Source: Thermoactinomyces sp. DSM 45891 (GTDB lineage: Bacteria > Bacillota > Bacilli > Thermoactinomycetales > Thermoactinomycetaceae). Taken from it: a stretch of DNA of 26,766 nt. A model generated the notes under the pieces. It searched no databases and was not told the DNA's origin. It saw only the letters and a program-made list of their open reading frames with translations. The position numbers and the translations under genes were made by a program. The stretch covers positions 1-26,766 of the forward strand of contig NZ_FPJZ01000025.1 in the NCBI RefSeq assembly GCF_900119485.1, written 5' to 3'. How positions within the stretch are numbered: position 1 is the first letter of the stretch; every line of letters begins with the position of its first letter. Below are positions 20,500 through 26,766 of this stretch, piece after piece.

Positions 20500-21449
20500 T
20501 GAAATCAGTTTCAATGACTTGGCTATCCAAAACGGACCTTGCCAACCTTAACTCAGGAGAATCCGTAGGAAATGTGACTGAACTGAAATTATATGCCAAT
20601 CAACAGAAGCCATATGTGTCGGGCCAATCAATTCGAAGAGCCTTGTTTGATACCGTTGCTCGTAGCAATCCTGAGCGCTTTCTTTGTTCGCCCGAAACGC
20701 CATGTGGAGATGTAGCAAACTGTTGGAGTTGCGATCTTCGGGGGTTTCTTGCGACGGAAAAGGGATCTAGTGGTACGAGACGTTGGTCGCCAGTTAAAGT
20801 TTCTCCAGGATTGGGACAGGTCGAGAGTAATATTGTACAAGACTTACTAACCCGACATTCTGAAGTTGAGAAGAAAGAATCAGAGAAGAAAGATAGCCGC
20901 ATCGCTCATGTACAAATGACTGAGAACATCTATCGTTGTAATGTCGTGCTTGATTTAGCAAACGTTGGTATTGTGAGAGAGCCAATTATCGAAGATAAGA
21001 AAAAAGCAAAAAAAGAGGAAAAGGAAGAAAAAGCCAAGCAATTGGTTAAAGGATATAAAACGACCATTGATATTCCACTTGAAGAAAAGGTGGCACGGAC
21101 GCATGCCATTTTGGACGCCGTTTACCATTTGAACGGCTTTGCTAAACAAGCTCGCTCAGCTGCATCCCTTGCTCCTGAAATTATGTTACTAGCAATGCAA
21201 GATACCTATAATCAACGTGGCTTAGACGTGCTAGATCTCAACAATCAAAGGGAAATAAGTGTGAAGAAGCTTGCAACTGTTCTCAAGGAGCATCAATTAC
21301 TTGGAAATAAGCTGGTAGTGGGATGGACACCTGAGATGGTGGCAAATGAAGAGGAGATTCTTCAATTGTTTGAGGAATATCGCGTTCCTGTCATGACTGT
21401 ATTAGAGGGGATACTTTGGGCGAAAGAGCAGATTCGGGATCAAGTATGA
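20499..21449 (+). CDS. cas7: Cas7 backbone protein (Cst2/DevR type)
   Basis: ATG 20499 overlaps the cas8 stop by one base; GAGGAGAG lies upstream. The 316-aa protein begins like the DevR/Cst2 branch of Cas7: MTWLSKTDLANLNSGESVGN, then KPYVSGQSIRRALFDTVA. It has a Cys cluster (C63, C69, C75, C78 in FLCSPETPCGDVANCWSCDL) that may bind zinc. A highly charged loop (residues about 165-185, Lys and Glu only) interrupts the RRM-like fold. Several copies would coat the crRNA spacer in Cascade. The stop overlaps cas5 by four bases (ATGA). Confidence 0.9.
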   Translation: MKSVSMTWLSKTDLANLNSGESVGNVTELKLYANQQKPYVSGQSIRRALFDTVARSNPERFLCSPETPCGDVANCWSCDLRGFLATEKGSSGTRRWSPVKVSPGLGQVESNIVQDLLTRHSEVEKKESEKKDSRIAHVQMTENIYRCNVVLDLANVGIVREPIIEDKKKAKKEEKEEKAKQLVKGYKTTIDIPLEEKVARTHAILDAVYHLNGFAKQARSAASLAPEIMLLAMQDTYNQRGLDVLDLNNQREISVKKLATVLKEHQLLGNKLVVGWTPEMVANEEEILQLFEEYRVPVMTVLEGILWAKEQIRDQV

Positions 21450-22126
21450 AGATATTGGTGGCAGACCTAATAGTTCCCTCTTGGTGTTCGTTTCGCATTC
21501 CACATGCTGTAAATGTTCACTCGACATTTCCAGCACCTCCTCCGACAACATTGTATGGGTTGATCGCAAATGCACTCGGATTGTTTCCAGATGACTACTC
21601 TCTACAAGATCAACTCGAACTGAATGTAGGTATACTTGATTTTGGTGAAACGGTTGAAACCTTATCCCGGTGGCAGAAATGGAATGTATCAAAGGATCAA
21701 TGGTATACACTCCTCATTAAACAGAAGATCATCCAACCTGCTTATCGCCTTTATATTCGGGGAGAGGATGAGCTTCTAAATGAAGTAGAGGCAGCATTAA
21801 ATCAACCAGCTCGTATTTTGTACCTAGGTGAATCAGATGACATGATCGAGGTGTATGTAAAAGGGATTATAGAAGCAACACCTAGTCAATCATCCATAAT
21901 TCACAATGTCCTTCCTTTATCGGCTCACTCTGCGATTAATACGGAGGGGAATTCCTATGTAGTAAGGTGGCCTGTTCGTTTCCTAGAAGAAGCTCGCTCA
22001 ACAGCTGTTCAATATGAGATGGTCACGATTCAAAAGCACTTTAAATTACAGAACAAAATGAAATGTTACTATCTTCCTGAGATCCAGCAGTATATTCATC
22101 TAGAGGGTGTGTTGGAGAATGAGTAA
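21446..22126 (+). CDS. cas5: Cas5, crRNA 5'-handle-binding Cascade subunit
   Basis: ATG 21446 overlaps the cas7 stop (ATGA) and gives 226 aa; a longer frame from TTG 21416 is not needed. The N-terminus is characteristic of Cas5: MKILVADLIVPSWCSFRIPH, then FPAPPPTTLYGLIANALGLF. It should cap the 5' handle (ATTGAAA plus C or T) of the crRNA and contact Cas8. In some systems lacking Cas6 (type I-C), Cas5 itself cuts the pre-crRNA, so this protein deserves attention here, but its sequence looks like ordinary Cas5t. It overlaps cas3 by eight bases. Confidence 0.9.
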   Translation: MKILVADLIVPSWCSFRIPHAVNVHSTFPAPPPTTLYGLIANALGLFPDDYSLQDQLELNVGILDFGETVETLSRWQKWNVSKDQWYTLLIKQKIIQPAYRLYIRGEDELLNEVEAALNQPARILYLGESDDMIEVYVKGIIEATPSQSSIIHNVLPLSAHSAINTEGNSYVVRWPVRFLEEARSTAVQYEMVTIQKHFKLQNKMKCYYLPEIQQYIHLEGVLENE

Positions 22127-24668
22127 AGCAAAACCTTATCTATCCCTTGCAACCCATTTGGAGGACTCAGAAAGCGTCTTCCATATTATTTGGGATCAGA
22201 ATAAGATATTTTTTCGTTCGTTTTGCAAGAGGCATGCAATAAAAGTAGATTCCTTTCAGCATTTCTTACATCTGGCTGTCTACGCACATGATATCGGAAA
22301 AGCTCACTTGGATTGGCAGGATTATCTAGCAGAAAAGAAAGCCTATGCACTCTCCCATCCACTTGTGTCTTTTTGTATAGTATGGAAATTGTTCGAACAT
22401 CAATTCAACGATAAAAAATTGCATGATCCCTTACGTCGAGCCTGTCTAACGAGTATTCTAGCGCATCACTCTATGTTACATAACGGTAGCTATCAAAAGA
22501 TTGGTGATCAGGCATCCATTACCATTCCAGCAGATGTATGGAATGAATTTACCAAAAATGTGAGTCAAAGATTTCCTGATTTTTCTCCGCATGAACCAAT
22601 TACGGAGGATATCCAGTGGAGTGGTTCTGAACTTAGAGAGAAAGTGAATAAAGTAAAGGATTTGTTGAAAAATTCTACCAAGAGGCATAAAAGGTACCTA
22701 CCTGAAAAGTTGTTTCATACCGTCTTTTTATCTATTTTATGTGCATGCGATAACATCTCTAGCAAAGTAGCAGAATCTCTCTATCAAGCAAATAAAGATG
22801 CTGATCGGTCAACTCCAATCACCTTGGAGCAGGTAAGAGAGCATGCCAATCGTTGGATTCAAGAGCTAGACGTGAAGATGATTCAAAATCCGATGTTTTC
22901 TTATCCAAACGAGCTACAGACTGAGGTGTTACATGAAGTAGAACCCTATATGGTCGTTCGTGCAGGATGCGGAGAAGGTAAAACGGCTGTTGCCCTTCAA
23001 TTTGCTAATCATTGGGTTCAGAAAGGGCAAGCGAGAAAGCTGATTGTGACATTGCCTACCAAATTTACAACGAATGCTATGTTTAATGGAATTGTAAATC
23101 CGAAAAGATATAACTACCCTCGTGACTATGTAGGAATTTCTCATTCAGAAGTTGATTCCATTTTAAGAGATACGCAGGAAAATCCTGAATATGAGGAAGA
23201 ATCGTTCCATTCACTTATTAGGGATGAGAAATTTCGAAATCGGTTTTACCATCAACCAGTTACAATCTCTACCGTGGATCAGCTAGTCTATAGTTTCATT
23301 CATTCCACACGCTACTCGGATCGTGCTTTTGGCAATATTCTTCAATCCGTTGTAGTGTTCGATGAGATCCACAGTTATGATCAAGAAACACTCAGTGGAA
23401 TCTATCAATGCATTCAATTATTGAAGCACTACCAGGTTCCACATTTAATTATGTCAGCTACGTTACCTGACTCCTTTATTGAGCGACTAAATCAAATCGA
23501 TAAAACCCCTTACAAGGCAATTGATAGTCGATCTAAGTTAGCAAGAGCGACTCCTTATTTAATTGAAAAAATAAATGCTCCTCTCATTCGTAAGGGCACG
23601 GGATTGAGCGAAGAAGGACACCAAATTATTCAATCTCATGTAGGTACTCGAATGATGATTGTTTGTAATCAGATTGAAAGGGCTAAGCCATTAGCAAAAA
23701 TGCTTATTAAGGAGCAGAACACAAATGTGATTTGTTACCATTCTGAGTTTTGTTTGTGTGATCGCCAAGATAAAGAGAAGTTAATTCAAATCTTGTTTAC
23801 GAACATGAAGGATCGTACAGAGGAAGAAGTTGCTTTTCTTGAGGAAAAAGGCTATCAAAATATGAATGAATGCATTCTTATAACTACTCAGATTTGTGAG
23901 ATGAGCTTAGATATTAGTGCAGATGTTCAATTATCCGAGATCGCTCCAATCGATTCCATCACTCAACGGGGAGGGAGAGAGCATCGGACAGGCTATATGT
24001 TCCTGCGGGGTGAATGTGGTTGCAAATACTGTGTTGAAAGAGACTACCTTCCCGATGATTTTGCATACAAGCAGTATCTTTTTCAATTGGAAGATGTAGA
24101 AACAGCAGGTTACCCATACGTGGATAAAGAAGAATTTCTTGATTCTGACAATGTATTGAATAGAAGTTGGGAGCTAATAGAGGGAGTGTATAGTTTTGAA
24201 TGTATGCAAGAGTGGCTTAATCAACTATACCCAGAGTTTCCAAATCTATTTCATAGTCAATTATGGGAGTATTTCAAAGAAGATTTGATATTTGGTGGAA
24301 CTCCTCGTGAGCGTTATGGGGATGATAATGATGATCGAAGTACAGGGTCATTTCAACTACGTAAGAAGAGTTTCCGTACAATCGATGTCATTCCTAAGCA
24401 ATATGAGTCTGTTATAAGAGCAAAGGTGAATTTGCCTGATTGGAAACCCAGTCGATCGGATATCAAGAGGGTGTATGAAGAATTACGTAAATATACAGTA
24501 TCAGTGAAAGAGCACCGTTTTGGACAGTGTAAGAAACAGGGACGAGTGAAGTACGTAAAGATTGGTGATATATCTATTTGTTATTTAGATGTTCCATATG
24601 ATGGTGACCAGATGGGGTTTGATTTTATGGATCAAGAAACTCGGACAGTTAATAACCTGATAACATAG
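22119..24668 (+). CDS. cas3: Cas3 nuclease-helicase with N-terminal HD domain
   Basis: The start ATG 22119 overlaps the cas5 stop by eight bases (ATGAGTAA); 849 aa. The HD nuclease domain has H13 (THLED), H57-D58 (AHDIGKAH), H116-H117 (LAHHS) and D211 (ACDNISS), all metal ligands. The SF2 helicase part has Walker A at 282-289 (AGCGEGKT), STVDQLVYS, DEIH at 415-418, SAT at 446-448 and motif VI QRGGREHR at 616-623. After Cascade opens a target, Cas3 is recruited to unwind and shred it. A CxCxxC cluster (633-638, ECGCKYCVE) just after motif VI is unusual and could hold a metal. All catalytic motifs are intact, so interference should be possible. Confidence 0.95.
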   Translation: MSKAKPYLSLATHLEDSESVFHIIWDQNKIFFRSFCKRHAIKVDSFQHFLHLAVYAHDIGKAHLDWQDYLAEKKAYALSHPLVSFCIVWKLFEHQFNDKKLHDPLRRACLTSILAHHSMLHNGSYQKIGDQASITIPADVWNEFTKNVSQRFPDFSPHEPITEDIQWSGSELREKVNKVKDLLKNSTKRHKRYLPEKLFHTVFLSILCACDNISSKVAESLYQANKDADRSTPITLEQVREHANRWIQELDVKMIQNPMFSYPNELQTEVLHEVEPYMVVRAGCGEGKTAVALQFANHWVQKGQARKLIVTLPTKFTTNAMFNGIVNPKRYNYPRDYVGISHSEVDSILRDTQENPEYEEESFHSLIRDEKFRNRFYHQPVTISTVDQLVYSFIHSTRYSDRAFGNILQSVVVFDEIHSYDQETLSGIYQCIQLLKHYQVPHLIMSATLPDSFIERLNQIDKTPYKAIDSRSKLARATPYLIEKINAPLIRKGTGLSEEGHQIIQSHVGTRMMIVCNQIERAKPLAKMLIKEQNTNVICYHSEFCLCDRQDKEKLIQILFTNMKDRTEEEVAFLEEKGYQNMNECILITTQICEMSLDISADVQLSEIAPIDSITQRGGREHRTGYMFLRGECGCKYCVERDYLPDDFAYKQYLFQLEDVETAGYPYVDKEEFLDSDNVLNRSWELIEGVYSFECMQEWLNQLYPEFPNLFHSQLWEYFKEDLIFGGTPRERYGDDNDDRSTGSFQLRKKSFRTIDVIPKQYESVIRAKVNLPDWKPSRSDIKRVYEELRKYTVSVKEHRFGQCKKQGRVKYVKIGDISICYLDVPYDGDQMGFDFMDQETRTVNNLIT

Positions 24669-24682
24669 GGAGGAGAGATCAT

Positions 24683-25186
24683 GTGAGAGAAGAAGACATT
24701 GGCGGGCAGCATTTCTATTACCTAGAAAGCTGTTTCAGACAGTTATGGCTGTATGCAAAGGGAATCCGCTTTGAAGAAGGGTTTGAAGATGTGGAATTAG
24801 GTAGGCTTTACCATGAGGAAAGTTATGAACGAAATAGAAAGGAGATCAGAGTGGATGGTATAGTCATAGATTTTATCAAGAAAGATGGCTATATTCATGA
24901 GACGAAATCATCAAAGGTTGTAAAAAAAGAACACGAGACACAACCACTGTACTATGCTTACGTACTTAAATACCGAAAGCAATTTAATAATATTAAAGGT
25001 GCGAAAATTCACTATCCTGCCATCAAAGAGATTATAACCTTGGATTTGACTGAGGATAGAGTGGAAGAAATTGAAAAAAAGATACAAGCTATTCTAGAGA
25101 ATGTGCAACGAGCGGACATTCCTCCAGTACATTCAAATAAAAAACTTTGTAAGAAATGTGCATACTTTGAGTTTTGTTATGTTTAA
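24683..25186 (+). CDS. cas4: Cas4 RecB-like nuclease with Fe-S cluster
   Basis: GTG 24683 follows GGAGGAGAG. The 167-aa protein has C17 (LESCFRQLWLY) and the C-terminal C156, C159, C165 (CKKCAYFEFC) for a 4Fe-4S cluster. The nuclease residues are D63 (VIDF), E73-x-K75 (HETKSSK) and Q87-x3-Y91 (QPLYYAY). Cas4 trims prespacers and checks the PAM before Cas1-Cas2 inserts them. It starts 14 bases after cas3 and ends 14 bases before cas1, so adaptation genes are co-transcribed with interference genes. Confidence 0.95.
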   Translation: MREEDIGGQHFYYLESCFRQLWLYAKGIRFEEGFEDVELGRLYHEESYERNRKEIRVDGIVIDFIKKDGYIHETKSSKVVKKEHETQPLYYAYVLKYRKQFNNIKGAKIHYPAIKEIITLDLTEDRVEEIEKKIQAILENVQRADIPPVHSNKKLCKKCAYFEFCYV

Positions 25187-25200
25187 GTAAGGAGAGAACC

Positions 25201-26205
25201 ATGAAAGAGCCATTCTATATCACCAGAAGTGGTTTATTGAGAAGACAACATGATACCGTACGTTTTGATCATGATCAGGGCCATGTATACTTACCAATTG
25301 AACAAATGGATGCTTTATACATTTTCGAACCAATGGATCTCAATACAGCGTTACTCGATTTTTTCTCAAAACATAAAATCCCTGTTCATTTTTTTGGTTA
25401 TCAAGGAAAATACATAGGAAGCTTTACTCCAAGAGATGCACAATTATCGGGCTTCCTCCTTGTAAAGCAAGCGCTTGCTGTGGAAGATTTATCTGTTCGA
25501 ATCCCCTTAGCTAAAGAAATCATGAGGGGGGCACAAGCTAATATTCTTAAAAACGTTAGAAGATTACGTCGAGAAAATAAACTTGAACTTCTTGATCCAC
25601 TAGTTGAAAATCTAGTTCAAGATATGAAAAATACAGAGAAAAGCACGAGTATACCCCAATTGATGGGATATGAAGGAAACGTTCGAAAGAAATATTATCA
25701 GATCATGGATCAAATCATGGTGGTGAAAAACAAGCAATTTGTGATGGATGGAAGGGTCTACCATCCTCCAAATAATAAAATGAATTCACTGATTTCCTTT
25801 GTGAACTCATTAGTCTATACAACGACCATTAATCAAATCTATCGAACTTCACTAAATCCGACATTGAGCTTTTTGCATCAACCAGGTGAAAGACGATATT
25901 CTCTAGCTCTCGATATTAGTGAAGTGTTCAAACCGGTTGTTGCAGATAAGGTTATTTTTCGGCTGATTGGCCTGGGTATGCTTAACGATTCTTGCTTTGA
26001 TGAAGCGATGGGGTTATGTTACTTGAATAAGAAGGGCCGAGACTTAGTTGTATCAGAGTATAACCAGAGGTTAAAGACTACGATTCATCATCGTGAACTA
26101 GATCAAAAGTCTAGTTATGAGCGATTAATCCGGCTAGAGTGCTATAAGTTGGTACGTCATATTCTTGGGGAGAAAATATATTCTAGCTTTAAAATGTGGT
26201 GGTAA
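25201..26205 (+). CDS. cas1: Cas1 spacer integrase
   Basis: ATG 25201 has GGAGAG upstream (the frame extends to 25174 without support); 334 aa. The N-terminal beta domain (MKEPFYITRSGLLRRQHDTV, then HFFGYQGKYIGSF) is followed by the helical catalytic domain with E158 (MGYEGNVRKKYY), H226 (LSFLHQPGERR) and E241 (LDISEVFKP). Two Cas1 dimers and a Cas2 dimer insert prespacers at the leader-proximal repeat. The active site is complete, so adaptation may be functional. Confidence 0.97.
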   Translation: MKEPFYITRSGLLRRQHDTVRFDHDQGHVYLPIEQMDALYIFEPMDLNTALLDFFSKHKIPVHFFGYQGKYIGSFTPRDAQLSGFLLVKQALAVEDLSVRIPLAKEIMRGAQANILKNVRRLRRENKLELLDPLVENLVQDMKNTEKSTSIPQLMGYEGNVRKKYYQIMDQIMVVKNKQFVMDGRVYHPPNNKMNSLISFVNSLVYTTTINQIYRTSLNPTLSFLHQPGERRYSLALDISEVFKPVVADKVIFRLIGLGMLNDSCFDEAMGLCYLNKKGRDLVVSEYNQRLKTTIHHRELDQKSSYERLIRLECYKLVRHILGEKIYSSFKMWW

Positions 26206-26234
26206 CAGACCTATAGTATATGAAGTTTGTAAGC

Positions 26235-26259
26235 ATTCGGTACAGTGCTGTAGCCGAAT
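26235..26259 (+). other. tight hairpin between cas1 and cas2
   Basis: ATTCGGTACAG (26235-26245) pairs with CTGTAGCCGAAT (26248-26259) through eleven pairs with one bulged G and a very short loop. It lies 29 bases before cas2. A T run is not adjacent, so it is more likely an mRNA processing or stability element than a terminator. Confidence 0.5.
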
Positions 26260-26288
26260 CCCACAGTGTTTTGTAGGAGTGGAAGTCT

Positions 26289-26561
26289 ATGTATGTTTTA
26301 GGTGTGTACGACATTAATGTAAAAAGGGTATCAAAAGTGAAAAAGATTTTTTCGAGATATCTTTTTAGAGTTCAAAATTCTACGTTTGAGGGCGATTTGA
26401 CAAAAGCCCAATTAAAATCTTTGCAGCTCCATCTGAAAAAGATAATTGTCCCTAATGAAGATCAGGTTATTTTCTTTACAGTGAGATCAGAAGAATTAGT
26501 GGAGAAGATTTGCATGGGGGAACGAGAGTCATCCCCTCCTTCTCCGACGAATATCATTTAA
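26289..26561 (+). CDS. cas2: Cas2, structural partner of Cas1
   Basis: ATG 26289 has GTAGGAGTGG upstream; 90 aa. The ferredoxin-like start MYVLGVYDINVKRVSKVKKI holds the conserved Asp (YDIN), followed by RYLFRVQNSTFEGDLTKAQL, standard for Cas2. It bridges two Cas1 dimers in the spacer integration complex. It is separated from cas1 by 83 bases that contain a hairpin and is followed at once by a terminator and the CRISPR array. Confidence 0.95.
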   Translation: MYVLGVYDINVKRVSKVKKIFSRYLFRVQNSTFEGDLTKAQLKSLQLHLKKIIVPNEDQVIFFTVRSEELVEKICMGERESSPPSPTNII

Positions 26562-26562
26562 A

Positions 26563-26614
26563 TCTGTGAACCTACCCGGATTTTAACACGATCGTGGGTT
26601 CACAGACTTTCTTT
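26563..26614 (+). terminator. terminator between cas2 and the CRISPR array
   Basis: TCTGTGAACC (26563-26572) pairs perfectly with GGTTCACAGA (26597-26606); CTTTCTTT follows. It ends the cas operon and leaves only about 50 bases of leader before the first repeat. Confidence 0.75.
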
Positions 26615-26662
26615 CATGATTAAATTGTTCAAACCCTTAATATGACCGATGTTCATAAACGG

Positions 26663-26766
26663 GTTCAATTGCATCCTTATAGGAATTGAAATGATTTTTT
26701 CTTCAAATCATAAGCACTCAATGAGTAGTTAGTTCAATTGCATCCTTATAGGAATTGAAATCAAAT
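26663..26766 (+). CRISPR. CRISPR array, start only (runs off the window)
   Basis: Two identical 30-nt repeats (26663-26692 and 26732-26761; begin GTTCAATTGC, middle ATCCTTATAG, end GAATTGAAAT) enclose a 39-nt spacer, and a second spacer begins at 26762. The last eight bases, ATTGAAAT, are the type of 5' handle made by Cas6 in type I-B systems, which sets the transcription direction as plus and the leader at about 26615-26662. The total number of units cannot be seen. Confidence 0.93.

Noticed and set aside
26693..26731. Self-targeting by the visible spacer
   Set aside because: The best match I found in the window is a 10-base stretch CTCAATGAGT near 18443, which is at chance level. The two eroded spacers also showed no match to the prophage or ICE by eye.

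Overview
The window looks like a chromosome segment of a low-to-medium GC Firmicute of the order Bacillales. MqnC of the futalosine menaquinone route, a YkyA-like lipoprotein and the style of the mobile genes suggest a Thermoactinomycetaceae-like spore former; the family is an inference. Two mobile regions and a type I-B CRISPR-Cas locus surround a short stretch of ordinary chromosomal genes.

Positions 1-6616 are the right part of an integrative and conjugative element (ICE). A leftward operon runs from an excisionase-like gene through small genes and an SSB to a membrane protein cut by the window edge. Divergent from it are a phage-type repressor and an HTH-TPR (RRNPP) quorum-sensing regulator. 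Next comes cargo: a secreted REase-fold polymorphic toxin with its overlapping immunity gene. The element ends in the 3' part of a tRNA-Leu(UAA) gene (6560-6616), the kind of site used by ICEBs1-type elements. A second, mutated copy of that tRNA end lies at 7341-7393. The 0.7 kb between the two copies holds a decayed tyrosine recombinase and a second copy of the ICE right end, so it reads as a collapsed second element. The intact tRNA gene should lie left of the window.

Positions 7585-10380 carry chromosomal genes: an unknown 245-aa protein, mqnC and a lipoprotein, most with clear intrinsic terminators.

Positions 10645-17953 are the early half of a temperate phage or phage satellite: integrase, membrane protein and CI-like repressor on the minus strand; then excisionase, Cro, small ORFs, Sak4-like ATPase, DnaD-like protein, DnaB helicase, RusA and an ArpU-type regulator on the plus strand. 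No packaging, structural or lysis genes follow.

Positions 18145-26766 are a type I-B CRISPR-Cas locus: cas8 (CXXC-CXXC type)-cas7-cas5-cas3-cas4-cas1-cas2, tightly overlapping, followed by an array that runs off the window. An eroded array with a variant repeat sits upstream of cas8. There is no cas6, although the repeats end in the ATTGAAA(C/T) handle typical of Cas6-processed type I-B crRNA. A 22-codon ORF overlapping the cas8 start could be a leader peptide or a gene remnant.
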